From Thiobacillus sp. UBA3361 (GTDB lineage Bacteria; Pseudomonadota; Gammaproteobacteria; Burkholderiales; Thiobacillaceae), in the NCBI GenBank assembly GCA_002360535.1, contig DEQR01000062.1:1-64000 (forward strand): a stretch of DNA of 64,000 bases, read 5' to 3'. The notes beneath the pieces are model-generated. The model was given only the letters and a program-made list of their open reading frames with translations. It was not told the origin of the DNA and made no database searches. Position 1 is the first letter of the stretch. Each line of letters begins with the position of its first letter. Made by a program: the position numbers and the translations under genes. Shown here piece by piece: positions 9,801-22,714 of this stretch.

Positions 9801-11993
9801 CTCGGCGCGCATGGCCTCGGCCAGGGCCTGGATACGGGCATCTCCCGGCCATTCCTCCAGGTTCAGGGACAGCTTGCGCCGCCAGTTGGGATGCTGATCC
9901 ACCGTGCCGGGCAGGTTGGCCTGCTCGATCTCTCCCAGCATGTCCTCGGCCTGCACCAGGCAGACGCGCGCTGGCGAGCGGGCCAGGTAGCGCAGTACGG
10001 CGCGGGCCAGGGCAGGGGTCATCTCCGGCACGCTGACCGGATGCACGCCGGTGCCCTCGGGCAACAGGCCCTCCCGCTCCAGGGCCAGCAGCAGCCGGGC
10101 GCGGTCGTCGGCACGGGCGACGATCTGGCAGGCGCGCTGTTCCTCGTCGGCATACAGGTTCAATCGGGTACGCAGGTCAAGGTCCGCGCCCAGCCAAAAG
10201 CCGGCCAGGGTGGGCAGGTCGTGGGTGCTGGCGGCGACCAGGCTCTGTTGCGGGAACTGGCCGGGCAGGCGGAAGCCGCCGTCTTCGCCGCGCTCGAAAT
10301 AGAACAGCTTGTAGGACAGCACGCCCAGTTCGGCCAGGGCCTGGCGCACCTCGTCGGGCACCGTGCCCAGGTCCTCGCCGATCACCAGGCACCGGTTGCG
10401 TTCGCTCTCCAGGGCCAGGATGCCCAGCAGATCGGCGAGCGGATAGGACAGATAGGCGCCGGCGCGCGCATCCTTGCCGGGCGGCACCCAGAACAGGCGC
10501 ATCAGGCCCATGACGTGATCCACCCGCAGGGCGCCGGCCAGCTTCATGTTGGCGCGCAGCATGCGGATGTAGGGCGTGTAGGCGGCCTCCCGCAGGCGCT
10601 GCGGGATCCAGGGCGGAAGGCCCCAATCCTGGCCCAGGTGGTTGAAATCGTCCGGTGGGCAGCCGATGCGCGTGTCCAGGGCATACAGGTCACGGTGCAT
10701 CCAGGTCTCGGCGCCACCCTTGTCAACACCCACCGCCAAATCGCCATACAGCCCCAGGCCCAGACCCAGTTCCAGGGAACGCTGGCCCACGGCGGCCAGT
10801 TGCCGTTCGGCCTGCCATTGCAGGTATTGGTAGTACTCCACCTCGTCCCCATGGGCGGCGGCGAAGGCGGCCACCTCGGCGGAGTCGTGATCGCGGTAGG
10901 TCTCCGGCCAGACCGGCCAACCCCACAGGTTGGCGTCGCGGGCGTGGAAATGGGCCTGCAACGCCTGGTATAGGGCGAAGCGGCGCAGGTCGTCGCCACC
11001 CTCTGTCTGCCAGACGCGGAAGTCCTTGCCGCGCGGGCTGCCGGTGTCCAGGTGGTGGGTGCGGAAGTGGGCATGGAGCTGCCGCATGATCTGCTGCTTC
11101 AGGCGCGCCACCGCCGGGTAGTCGATCAGCGGGGCGCCGCGCTGGGCACGCAGCTCGGCCTGGAAGTCCGGCGCGGCCACCGCCTCGCGCACCGCGTCGC
11201 ACTCGGCGAAATCGGCCACCGCCTCGACGTCTATGTACAGGGCGTTCAGGAATTGCCGGCTGGACGGGCTGTAAGGGCTGGCATGGGCAGGGTTGTGCGG
11301 GAACAGGGCATGCAGCGGGTTGACGCCCAGCAGGCCGGCGCCGGCCTGGGCGCACCATTCCACCAGATGGCGCAGGTCGGTGAAGTCGCCCATGCCCCAG
11401 TTGCGCGACGAACGCACGCCGTAGAGCTGCGCCGACACGCCCCACACCCGGCCGCCGTCACCCACCGCCTCGGGCTGGTGGCAGTGCATGGGATGGATGA
11501 TCAACGGCATGTGCGCCACATGGCCCCATCCGTCCGCCGCGCCTGCCAGTTGCAGCTGGTGATAGCCCGTATCGGCCAGTGCCGGCAGCTCCAGGACCAG
11601 GGCATGGTGGGCCACCCCCTCCACTTCCCGGCTGCCCAGGCGGCGCAAATCGGCGGGCAACACTTCGCCGGCCAGCACCTTGCCGGTCTCCAGCTCCAGA
11701 CGCCATTGGTGACGGACCCTCAGGGCCGGCTCCGGCAGGTGCAGGGGCACGACCGCCGGCTGCCCGGCGGGTGCCACCGTCACCGGCGGCAACACTTGCA
11801 GCCAGTCCCGGTTTTCCAGATCGCGGACTGCCCACGCCATCGCCGCTTCGTCGCGACTGGGCAGTTCCAGCGCTTCCAGCAGGGCGACACGCGCCTCGTC
11901 GGTGGTCTCGTGGTATTTGCCCCAGATGTCGTGGAAGCCGGATTGGATACCGGCCAGATCGGCCAGGCGATGCAGGAGTTCGGTGGCGGTCAT
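6858..11993 (-). CDS. Bifunctional 4-alpha-glucanotransferase / malto-oligosyltrehalose synthase (MalQ-TreY fusion)
   Basis: A 1711-residue fusion. The N-terminal half is a GH77 glucanotransferase with the catalytic regions GALRVDHVMGLMR (Asp nucleophile), VIGEDLGTVPDEVR (Glu) and ASTHDLPTLAGFW (Asp). A proline/alanine-rich linker near residue 750 leads into a GH13 TreY with the opening TYRIQFNAGFTFPMA, DVVPNHMGI, GLRIDHADGL, VVVEKILAFHENLP and THDTKRGED. TreY converts the reducing-end maltose of glucans to a trehalose unit; MalQ remodels short glucans into better substrates. This architecture is known (the PRK14507 type). The ATG at 11993 is used; the frame stays open to 12122 but the protein-like sequence begins MTATELLHRLA. 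It lies 10 bp after treZ. Confidence 0.93.
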   Translation of the reverse strand: MTATELLHRLADLAGIQSGFHDIWGKYHETTDEARVALLEALELPSRDEAAMAWAVRDLENRDWLQVLPPVTVAPAGQPAVVPLHLPEPALRVRHQWRLELETGKVLAGEVLPADLRRLGSREVEGVAHHALVLELPALADTGYHQLQLAGAADGWGHVAHMPLIIHPMHCHQPEAVGDGGRVWGVSAQLYGVRSSRNWGMGDFTDLRHLVEWCAQAGAGLLGVNPLHALFPHNPAHASPYSPSSRQFLNALYIDVEAVADFAECDAVREAVAAPDFQAELRAQRGAPLIDYPAVARLKQQIMRQLHAHFRTHHLDTGSPRGKDFRVWQTEGGDDLRRFALYQALQAHFHARDANLWGWPVWPETYRDHDSAEVAAFAAAHGDEVEYYQYLQWQAERQLAAVGQRSLELGLGLGLYGDLAVGVDKGGAETWMHRDLYALDTRIGCPPDDFNHLGQDWGLPPWIPQRLREAAYTPYIRMLRANMKLAGALRVDHVMGLMRLFWVPPGKDARAGAYLSYPLADLLGILALESERNRCLVIGEDLGTVPDEVRQALAELGVLSYKLFYFERGEDGGFRLPGQFPQQSLVAASTHDLPTLAGFWLGADLDLRTRLNLYADEEQRACQIVARADDRARLLLALEREGLLPEGTGVHPVSVPEMTPALARAVLRYLARSPARVCLVQAEDMLGEIEQANLPGTVDQHPNWRRKLSLNLEEWPGDARIQALAEAMRAERGSGVRPPAPAAAGGSGGIAPRPVVAPRATYRIQFNAGFTFPMATALVPYLAELGVSHVYCSPCLKARSGSPHGYDIIDHGGLNPEIGSEDDLAAFRAALAGHGMGQILDVVPNHMGIMGIDNGWWLDVLENGQASAYAEYFDIDWQPVKPSLLGKVLVPVLGDHYGAVLERGELKLAYDAEQGEFSLWYWEHRFPIDPREYPRILLARLDSLTLSLGAEHPICQEFQSLTTAFSHLPARDGAGPEHLAERQRDKVIHKRHLADLVNRSPDLQRLLHETLETLNGRPGEPASYDALHQLIAAQAYRLAFWRVASDEINYRRFFDINDLAALRMEREEVFQAAHRYIGQLLQRGWLDGLRIDHADGLFAPAAYFRRLQQLHADARPNAATGLYVVVEKILAFHENLPADWAVAGTTGYDAGNLVNGLFVDGDNANHLIRGYEQFLGARQTFEEIVYDGKRLIMKAALSSELNVLANRLSRIAELDRHTRDYTLNSLRTALMEITAAFPVYRTYLCDGRISEEDRRHIEWACSVARKRAGGDNPGVYDFVRDVLLGDIAEGRSEAYRQVVLDFGMRYQQFSSPVMAKGTEDTAFYRYLPLASLNEVGGEPNHFGVSVSGFHHACLDRARRTPHGLLAGTTHDTKRGEDMRARLDVLSEIPDEWRQQLSRWHRLNRARFGLVEDMVAPGRRDEYLFYQTLLGTWPDTPAGEPCPDGYLERIAGYMLKAVREAKEWSTWTNPNAEYEGQLQNFVGEVLAGDGGRRFRQEIAPLAARLAHFGYLNSLAMTLLRLTMPGVPDLYQGNELWDFSLVDPDNRRPVDYERRRASLDGLRRAADEGEGGLPALCADLLASAADGRVKQYVVWRTLALRRQYPELFSQGDYLPIVVEGTQGQHLCAYARRHGAQCVLAVVPRLTHTLLDGKTVWPLGRPVWGDTRLLLPEGLPARWRDAFSAARPDVRGGRLEAAEVMGDFPVALLMAEDG

Positions 11994-12003
11994 GGGGTGA
12001 GGC

Positions 12004-13887
12004 TCAATCCAGGAACCAGATGGCGCTCTCCGCCGGCAACACGCCGGCGGCCACGGCCTGGCTGGCCTCGATATCGCATTCGTGGATACAACGTCCGGCG
12101 GGGCGCACCACGCCGGTGACATCCCCGCGCGACAGGTTGAGCAGCAGGCTCAGGGTGCTGCCGTCGCCCAGCCGCCAGGCGGCGCGCAGGGCGCCCGGCG
12201 CCAGGACCACGGCCTCCTGGGCGCGCGCGCCGGCGAGTCGGTGGTTCAATTCCCAGGCGCGCAACTGCAACAGTTGACGGGTGTGCTCCAGCCGCTCCCG
12301 ATGCTCCGGACGCTCCAGGCAGGACCAGTCCAGCCGGCTGGAGGCAAAGGTCTCCAGGGCGCAGGGATCGGGGATGGCTACGCGAGCGGCCGGTTCGCTG
12401 AAGCGGGCGAATTTGGCGAATTCCTTGCGACGGCCCTCGCGCACCGCATCACGCAGGTCGGGGCCGAAGTCGCAGAAAAACAGGAAGGGCGTCGCGGCGG
12501 CGAATTCCTCGCCCATGAACAGCAGCGGCGGCTGGGGCGACAGCAACATGGCCGCCATGGCCGCCTTCATGGTCTGGGGCCGGGTCAGGGCGGAGAGGCG
12601 TTCGCCCAGGGCGCGGTTGCCCACCTGGTCGTGGTTTTGCAGGAAGGCCACGAAACCGGCCGCCGGCAGCTGCCAGCTGGGCTCGCCGCGCAATTCGCCG
12701 CCCCGGTAGGGCGAGGCCTCGCCCTGCCAGGCGAAGCCCTCAGCGTAACAGCGGGCCAGGTGCCGGGCCGGATCGTCAGCGTAGTCGGCGTAGTAGCCGT
12801 CGGCCTCACCGCTGAGCATGACGTGCATGGCGTGATGCCAGTCGTCGTTCCATTGCGCGCGGATAGGGTTGGGGATGTGCTCCCTCGCATCGTCGCCCGC
12901 AGTGACCGGACGGGCATTGCGGCTGACCACGTCGTTGATGATGCCGTTGAAGCCGTCGCCCAGGTATTGCGCCTCGTTGGCATCGTTCTCCAGCACCAGG
13001 TGCACCAAGCGGTCGCGGCCCGGTCCGTTGCGCGCCGCGTGGGCCAGTTCGGCCAGGAAGGTCAGGCGCCACTTGGCCGGCATGGCGTGCACGGCGTCCA
13101 GGCGCAGGCCGTCGAAGCGGAATTCGCTAAGCCAGTACAGGGCATTGTGGATGAAGAAATCGCGCACCTGCGGCTTGCCCAGGCCGATGGCCGCGCCCCA
13201 GGGGGTGTGCTCATCCGGGTTGAAGAAATGGGGGGCATAGACGTGCAGGTAGTTGCCCTCCGGACCGAAGTGGTTATAGACCACGTCCAGCAGCACCATC
13301 AGGCCGCGCGCATGGGCCGCCTGGACAAAGGCCTTCAGGTCGTCCGGCGTACCGTAGGCGGCATCCGGGGCAAACAGCAGCACCCCGTCGTAGCCCCAGC
13401 CGCGCCGGCCGGGGAAATCGGCCACCGGCATCAGTTCGATGGCGGTGATACCCAGTTCGGCCAGGTAATCCAGCTTGTCCAAGGCAGCGCGGAAGCTGCC
13501 TTCCGGGGTGAAGGTGCCCACGTGCAGCTCGTAGATCACCGCCTCGGCCCAATGTCGGCCGCGCCAAGCGGTGTCCTGCCAGTCGAAGGCCGTGGGATCG
13601 ACGATCCGGCTGGGGCCGTGCACGTCCTCCGGGTTGTAGCGCGAGGCGGGGTCGGGCACATGCAGGCCGCCGTCGATGCGGTAGCGGTAGAGGTCGCCGG
13701 CCTGGGCCTCGGCGACTTCGAGCCGGTGCCAGCCGTCGGCCTCGGGGTTCATGGGCAGTTCCCGTTCATGGCCGGGGGCGCCGAGGCACAGGTTCACCCG
13801 TTGGGCGCCTGGCGCCCAGAGACGGAAACGGGTACCGCCTTCGGGTAACAGGGTGGCACCCATGGGGAGAGGATAGTGGTGTCGCAT
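12004..13887 (-). CDS. treZ: Malto-oligosyltrehalose trehalohydrolase
   Basis: A 627-residue GH13 enzyme that releases trehalose from the maltooligosyl-trehalose made by TreY. An N-terminal carbohydrate-binding-like domain (FRLWAPGAQRVNL) precedes the barrel. Catalytic regions are DGLRLDAVHAM (Asp), LVLENDANEAQYL (Glu) and FLQNHDQVGNRALG (Asp); VIYELHVGTFTPEG is also typical of TreZ. ATG at 13887 is used and MGATLLPEGG eight codons later is an alternative. It sits 10 bp before the MalQ-TreY fusion and 24 bp after glgX, so the two trehalose steps are translated from the same transcript. Confidence 0.95.
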   Translation of the reverse strand: MRHHYPLPMGATLLPEGGTRFRLWAPGAQRVNLCLGAPGHERELPMNPEADGWHRLEVAEAQAGDLYRYRIDGGLHVPDPASRYNPEDVHGPSRIVDPTAFDWQDTAWRGRHWAEAVIYELHVGTFTPEGSFRAALDKLDYLAELGITAIELMPVADFPGRRGWGYDGVLLFAPDAAYGTPDDLKAFVQAAHARGLMVLLDVVYNHFGPEGNYLHVYAPHFFNPDEHTPWGAAIGLGKPQVRDFFIHNALYWLSEFRFDGLRLDAVHAMPAKWRLTFLAELAHAARNGPGRDRLVHLVLENDANEAQYLGDGFNGIINDVVSRNARPVTAGDDAREHIPNPIRAQWNDDWHHAMHVMLSGEADGYYADYADDPARHLARCYAEGFAWQGEASPYRGGELRGEPSWQLPAAGFVAFLQNHDQVGNRALGERLSALTRPQTMKAAMAAMLLSPQPPLLFMGEEFAAATPFLFFCDFGPDLRDAVREGRRKEFAKFARFSEPAARVAIPDPCALETFASSRLDWSCLERPEHRERLEHTRQLLQLRAWELNHRLAGARAQEAVVLAPGALRAAWRLGDGSTLSLLLNLSRGDVTGVVRPAGRCIHECDIEASQAVAAGVLPAESAIWFLD

Positions 13888-13911
13888 GGGGTTTCCGTTA
13901 TCTCCGGTTCA

Positions 13912-16077
13912 TTAAAGCGTATCCGTGGCGGCCGCGCCGGCCTCGGTCTGCTCCGTCAGCCTCGGGCGCATGAGCAGCACCAGGGAACGACCCTGCACCG
14001 GGTATTCCGTGCCGCTGGCATAGCTGCCGTCCGAACTCAGGCCGCTGTCGCAGGACGTGTCCAGCAGGCAGAGCCAGGGGTCGGCACGGTTGAATTCGGG
14101 CAGGGTGAACGGGATGGCCTCATGATGGGCATTGATCAACAGCAGGAAGCCGTCGTCCAGAATGGAACGGCCACGCTCGTCCACCTCGTCCATGGCGCAC
14201 CCGGCCAGATAGACCCCCAGGCAACGGGCGAAGTGCTGATGCCATTCCTCGTCGGTCATTTCCACGCCGTCGGGATTCAGCCAGGCAATATCGACGATGC
14301 TCTCGCCGCGGATGGGACGGCCGGCGAAGTACTTTCGACGGTGGAAGATGGGGTGTTCGCTGCGCAGGTTGAGAATCCGGCGGACGAACTTGAGAAAGTC
14401 CGTCTGTTCCCGAGACAGCTTCCAGTCCAGCCAGTTGATGGCGTTGTCCTGGCAGTAGGAGTTGTTGTTGCCCTTCTGGGTGTGCGACAGCTCGTCGCCA
14501 GCGCGCAGCATGGGCACCCCCTGGGAGAACAACAGGGTGGCCATGATGTTGCGCATCTGCCTGGCGCGCAGTGCCAGGATGTCCGGGGCGTCGGTCGGGC
14601 CCTCGACGCCGCAGTTCCAGGACTGGTTGTGGCTCTCGCCGTCCCGGTTGTCCTCGCCGTTGGCCAGGTTGTGCTTGTGGTTGTAGCTGACCAGGTCGCG
14701 CAGGCTGAAGCCGTCGTGGCAGGTGACGAAGTTGATGCTGGCGTAGGGCAGGCGGCTGCTCATGCTGTACAGGTCGGAAGAGCCGGTGAGCCGGTAGGCC
14801 AGTTCGCCGATGAGGCCGCCGTCGCCCTTCCAGAACGCGCGCACGGCGTCCCGGTACTTGCCGTTCCATTCCGTCCACCCCACCGGGAAGTTGCCCACCT
14901 GGTAGCCCCCCTCGCCCAGGTCCCAGGGCTCGGCGATCAGCTTGACCTGGGAGATAACCGGATCCTGGTGGATGATGTCGAAGAAGGCGCCCAGCTTGTC
15001 CACCGCGTGCAGTTCGCGCGCCAGTGCCGAGGCCAGGTCGAAGCGGAAGCCATCCACGTGCATCTCGGTGATCCAGTAGCGCAGGCTGTCCATGATCAGC
15101 TGCAACACCCGCGGATGCATCATGTTCAGGGTGTTGCCGCAGCCCGTGTAGTCCATGTAGTAACGTGGGTCTTCCGGCGTCAGGCGGTAGTAGGCGGCAT
15201 TGTCGATGCCCCGGAAACTGAGGGTGGGGCCCATGTGGTTGCCTTCGGCGGTGTGGTTATAGACCACGTCCAGGATGACCTCGATGCCGTGCGCATGGAG
15301 GGTCTTGACCATGGTCTTGAACTCCTTGATCGAGCCGCTGGCCGAGTAGCGCAGATCGGGGGCCAGGAAGCCGATGGAGTTGTAGCCCCAGTAGTTGGTC
15401 AGGCCGCGGGTCACCAGGAAGCGGTCATCGACGAAGGCATGCACCGGCAACAGCTCCACGGCGGTCACCCCCAGGCGTTGCAGGTGCTGGATGACCGGGG
15501 CGCTGGCCAGGCCGGCATAGGTGCCGCGCAGATGCGGCGCCACCTCCGGATGCAGTTGTGTGAGCCCTTTCACGTGCGCCTCGTAGATCACCGTTTCGTG
15601 CCAGGGCACACTGGGCGGCCGGTCGCCGCCCCAGGTGAATGCCGGATCGATCACCTGCGACTTGGGCATCCCTGTCGCCGAGTCGCGCCGGTCGAAGGAC
15701 AGGTCCTCGCGGCGGTGCCCGACCTTGTAGCCGTACTGCACGTCGGACCAGTTGACCCGACCGGCCAGGGCCTTGGCATAGGGGTCGATGAGCAGTTTGT
15801 GGGGGTTGAAACGGTGCCCGCGTTCCGGCGCGTACGGCCCGTACACCCGGTAGCCGTATAGCTGGCCGGGACGGGCCTCGGGCAGATAGCCGTGCCAGAC
15901 CTGGTCGGTGCGCTCGGGCAGGGCGACGCGCGTCACCTCGCGGCGGCCTTGGGTGTCGAACAGGCACAACTCGACCTTGTCGGCGTGCTCGGAAAAGAGG
16001 GCGAAGTTGACCCCCTGGCCATCCCAGGTGGCGCCCAGGGGGTAGGGTTTGCCGGGCCAGACGGCGAGTTTCTGCAT
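13912..16077 (-). CDS. glgX: Glycogen debranching enzyme (isoamylase type)
   Basis: A 721-residue GH13 debranching enzyme with an N-terminal CBM48-type domain (GKPYPLGATWDGQGVNFALF). Catalytic regions are DGFRFDLASALAR (Asp), KLIAEPWDLG (Glu) and VTCHDGFSLRDLVSYN (Asp). It removes alpha-1,6 branches left after phosphorylase action, and the released malto-oligosaccharides are substrates for the TreY and TreZ encoded downstream. ATG at 16077 is preferred because GGAAACTCCAGG precedes it and the conserved sequence starts there; the frame is open to 16149. It lies 68 bp after glgC. Confidence 0.95.
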   Translation of the reverse strand: MQKLAVWPGKPYPLGATWDGQGVNFALFSEHADKVELCLFDTQGRREVTRVALPERTDQVWHGYLPEARPGQLYGYRVYGPYAPERGHRFNPHKLLIDPYAKALAGRVNWSDVQYGYKVGHRREDLSFDRRDSATGMPKSQVIDPAFTWGGDRPPSVPWHETVIYEAHVKGLTQLHPEVAPHLRGTYAGLASAPVIQHLQRLGVTAVELLPVHAFVDDRFLVTRGLTNYWGYNSIGFLAPDLRYSASGSIKEFKTMVKTLHAHGIEVILDVVYNHTAEGNHMGPTLSFRGIDNAAYYRLTPEDPRYYMDYTGCGNTLNMMHPRVLQLIMDSLRYWITEMHVDGFRFDLASALARELHAVDKLGAFFDIIHQDPVISQVKLIAEPWDLGEGGYQVGNFPVGWTEWNGKYRDAVRAFWKGDGGLIGELAYRLTGSSDLYSMSSRLPYASINFVTCHDGFSLRDLVSYNHKHNLANGEDNRDGESHNQSWNCGVEGPTDAPDILALRARQMRNIMATLLFSQGVPMLRAGDELSHTQKGNNNSYCQDNAINWLDWKLSREQTDFLKFVRRILNLRSEHPIFHRRKYFAGRPIRGESIVDIAWLNPDGVEMTDEEWHQHFARCLGVYLAGCAMDEVDERGRSILDDGFLLLINAHHEAIPFTLPEFNRADPWLCLLDTSCDSGLSSDGSYASGTEYPVQGRSLVLLMRPRLTEQTEAGAAATDTL

Positions 16078-16145
16078 CCTGGAGTTTCCTTGTTCCTGGC
16101 TTCTTGCCGGCGGGCTCGCGTCGGTACCGTACCGCTCCACGGGCT

Positions 16146-17393
16146 TCAATGATTTTCACCGAACGAGGTCCGCGCCAGGTCGTACTGGCTGGCCTCGCCC
16201 ATGACCACGATGCCCGACTCGGTGACGTGGTGGTGCGCCCGGTCATGCACCGTGTCGTAGCCGACGCGTTCGCCCTCGCCGATGACGTTGTAGCGATCGA
16301 CGATGGCCCGGCGCAGCCGGGCACCCTTCTTGACCACCACGTAGTCCATGATGATGCAATCCTCGATCTCCGCTCCCGGTTCCACCACCACCTCACGGCG
16401 CAGGATGGAATTCTTGATGCGCGCGCCGTCGAGCAGGCAGCCGGCGCTAACGATGCTGTGATCCAGCCAGGTATCCTGGAACTTGGCCACCGGTCCCTGG
16501 TAGTTGCTGGAAAAAATGGGCCAATGGGCGTTGAACACGTTGAAGGTGGGTTGCATGCCCAGTACGTCCATGTGGGCCTCGAAGTAGGCGTCCAGGGTGC
16601 CCACGTCACGCCAGTAATGGGTGTCCTCGTAATCCCGCACGCCGGGGATGCGGTTCTGATCGAAGTCATAGGCATATAGACCGCCCCGGTCCCGGAGCAT
16701 GGGCAGCACGTGCTTGCCGAAGTCGCTGCCCGGGATGTCGCGGCAGGCCTCCAGGGCGTCCACCAGAACGTCGGTGTTGAACAGGTAGTTGCCCATGGAG
16801 GCGTAGGCATGGGTGGGCCGGTCGGGCATGGGCGGGGGATCCTTGGGCTTCTCCATGAACCCGCGCACCCGGCAATCGGCGTCGGCGTCGATACAGCCGA
16901 AGCCGCCGGCGTCCTTCAGGGGCACCGGCAAGGCGGCCACCGAGGACTGGGCGCCGCGCTTCACGTGGAAGTCGATCATCTGGCGGATGTCCATGCGGTA
17001 GATGTGGTCGGCGCCGAACACCACCACCAGATCGGGCTTGTGCTGCTTGATCAGGTTGATGTTCTGATAGACCGCGTCGGCGGTGCCCTGGAACCACTTC
17101 TGGCCCATGCGCATCTGGGGCGGGACGATGGTGATGAAGGTCTCCGGCAGCATGGGCGGCAGCACCCAGGCCTTACGCACGTGCTCGATCAGCGACTGGG
17201 ACTTGTACTGCACCAGCAGATAGATGGCGTGGATGCCGGAGTTGACCAGGTTGGAGAGCACGAAATCGACGATCCGGTAGCGCGCCCCGAACGGCACCGA
17301 CGGCTTGGAACGCTCCGCGGTCAGGGGATGCAGGCGGCTGCCTTCGCCGCCCGCCATGACGATGGCGAGGACCTTGCGTTTGTTCGTGCTCAT
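16146..17393 (-). CDS. glgC: Glucose-1-phosphate adenylyltransferase
   Basis: A 415-residue ADP-glucose pyrophosphorylase that commits glucose 1-phosphate to glycogen. The N-terminal nucleotidyltransferase domain has VMAGGEGSRLHPLTAERSKP and the YRIVDFVLSN loop; FGADHIYRMD and WFQGTADAVYQN are also present. The C-terminal left-handed beta-helix repeats follow (from about residue 300, ISSAGCLLDGARIKNSILRR-like segments). ATG at 17393 (MSTNKRK) is chosen over 17405. It lies 51 bp downstream of treS. No glgA or glgB is in the window, so the polymerising and branching steps are encoded elsewhere. Confidence 0.96.
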   Translation of the reverse strand: MSTNKRKVLAIVMAGGEGSRLHPLTAERSKPSVPFGARYRIVDFVLSNLVNSGIHAIYLLVQYKSQSLIEHVRKAWVLPPMLPETFITIVPPQMRMGQKWFQGTADAVYQNINLIKQHKPDLVVVFGADHIYRMDIRQMIDFHVKRGAQSSVAALPVPLKDAGGFGCIDADADCRVRGFMEKPKDPPPMPDRPTHAYASMGNYLFNTDVLVDALEACRDIPGSDFGKHVLPMLRDRGGLYAYDFDQNRIPGVRDYEDTHYWRDVGTLDAYFEAHMDVLGMQPTFNVFNAHWPIFSSNYQGPVAKFQDTWLDHSIVSAGCLLDGARIKNSILRREVVVEPGAEIEDCIIMDYVVVKKGARLRRAIVDRYNVIGEGERVGYDTVHDRAHHHVTESGIVVMGEASQYDLARTSFGENH

Positions 17394-17444
17394 GACTGGC
17401 TCCAATGACTGGGTGTTGCGTGGTGTGACATGTTGCGTGTCCGG

Positions 17445-20815
<3,371 letters not shown>

Positions 20816-20819
<4 letters not shown>

Positions 20820-22711
20820 CGCATCTCCTCATCAGTCCGCCATCCGGCAAGGGTATCCAATTGGTCGGCCAGATCCGGCCGAGTCGTCTTCGCGCGCACG
20901 GCCAGCGCCAGGCAGGCGGGCACATTCAGCATCGGGCCATTGCGACTCTTATCCGCGAAATCCGCCGGCACCCGCAGGGTCCAGTTATCCGGGCTGACCG
21001 TGCCCGGCATGTTGTAGGTCTCGTCCAGGCCGAACAGGTCGGCGAAGAAGATCTGCACGTTGCGCGCCGGGCTGAGGAACAGGTCAGCCACCTTGGCATG
21101 CGCCAGCTTGACGGGGTCGGCCATCAGGGTTTCGGGGTTGGATAAACCCAACCGATCCGCCAGATAGGCGGCCTGCCTGGCACCCATAGCCGTGCCCTGC
21201 CAGGCCTTGGCCAGACGCCAGATGGACGGGGTGTCGTGGTTGCCGACCATCACCCAATCCTCGGGCGCGGCGTTCTCGCTACGATAGACGTCGGCCGGAT
21301 CGTCCAGGTCGGCCTTCTGGGTGACCCGGAAGCGGCCCAGGCCATGCCGCTCGCGTACCCGGCCGAGCGGATAGGGCTGGGTGGACAGCACCTCGCAAAG
21401 GATGTCCGCCGTATCGCGGCCATGCGCCTGGGCCTGTTCCATCAGGGCATCCATGAGCAGGGCGAAGCGGTCCACCTGCGCCGGCTCCAATTCCCTTTCC
21501 CAATCGTCGGCGTATCGCGGCCGGTCGCGGTTGATCTGTTCCGGGCGGACGATGGCGTGCGCCGCCAGGGCCGGGTGATCAGGCAGGTTCGGCGCGGAGA
21601 ACAGGCGGGCACCGTTTTGCACCGCATGGTAGGGGTCCGGATCGTCGGCGCGATAGACCCAGGGACAGACCAGACCATGGGGATGATCCAGGCGCAGGCC
21701 GTCGAACTCGGCCAGCATCTTGCCCAGGCGCTCGGCGACGAAGGCCAGCACCGGGCCGGGACGACCGTCTGCCGTCAGGTATCGCGCCGGGTCCAGCACC
21801 TGGTAACGCCACGGCTGGCCCTCCAGGTTGGTGCGGCTGGGCGGGGCGCCCATGAAATAGCCCTCCATCAGCAGACCCTGGCGGGCCCACACGTCGCCGA
21901 TGGAGAAGCCCGCCTGTACGTCGCCGTAGAGCTTGAGGCCCAGCGCGCCCATGCGCGCGCGGAAGGCGCGGTGCTGCCCGATCAGGATGACCTGGACAAG
22001 GCTGTATTTCTCCAGGAATTCGGCATGGGTCCGTTCCAGGGCGGCGCGGCGCATCGCGCAGTTCCGCTCGCGGCCCGGCGGCGGGTTGCCGAGCAGCCGA
22101 TCCGGAGCCGCCGCGCCCGTCTCCGGCCACTGCCACCAGGGCAGCTGGCCGTGTGCCTCGGTCAGCGCCGCGTACAGCGCGTCGTCACGCAACCAGCGGC
22201 TGTCCCGCCACAGGGCAGCGCGTTCGTCTTCCAGACGTGCCGCCAGGGGTTCGCCCAGCCGCCGGGCGGCGACGAAGCGGCGGTACAGGTTGTCGATGGC
22301 CCGGCCATAGGCCCGATGGACATGGGCGTAAGGCACCCGCCCCCCATCCGGACGCGGATTGCTGGTGATGACCTCCTCCAGCACCGATTCCTCCAGCAGT
22401 TCGCCCCATTGCGGGTCGTGCGCCAGTGCGGGCAGGTCCAGGGAGAGGAAGCTGCGCGAGAACAGCGTCCCGTCGTAGGGCGAGGGGTTGCCGGAGCTGG
22501 TCTGGCCCTGGGGGCCCAGTTGCAGGCCGGTGAAACCCAGGCCGCGCACGGTTTCCGCCAGCGCCTGGGCGCCCAGGCCGTAGGGCGAGCCGCGCCCCGT
22601 GTCCCGGCCCGGCACGCCGGGGAAGCTGGCGTCATGCACGGCCAGCAGCAGGCGTTCCTTGCCAAGGAGGCGCAGCGCCTCGGCGAGGGCAGGATCGGGA
22701 CACACAGGCAT
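20816..22711 (-). CDS. malQ: 4-alpha-glucanotransferase (GH77), stand-alone copy
   Basis: A 631-residue GH77 enzyme with FDGLRLDHPHGLVCPW (Asp), DILCEVLSTQPYP (Glu) and VGNHDTPSIWRLAKAW (Asp). It transfers glucan segments between malto-oligosaccharides in the cytoplasm. It is clearly diverged from the MalQ half of the fusion 9 kb downstream (compare GLRLDHPHGL with GALRVDHVMGL), so the cluster holds two distinct disproportionating enzymes. The stop overlaps the treS start by 4 bp and the start is 3 bp from the upstream GH13 stop, so it is the middle gene of a tightly coupled triplet. Confidence 0.88.
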
Positions 22712-22714
22712 GGA

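Noticed and set aside
7794..10973. 1059-codon open frame antisense to the MalQ-TreY gene
   Set aside because: It is an antisense shadow of a clearly conserved coding region; there is no start signal and no recognisable domain.
12082..15861. Long plus-strand open frames across treZ and glgX (12082-13848 and 13876-15861)
   Set aside because: Both are antisense shadows with Val/Gly/Gln-rich low-complexity translation.
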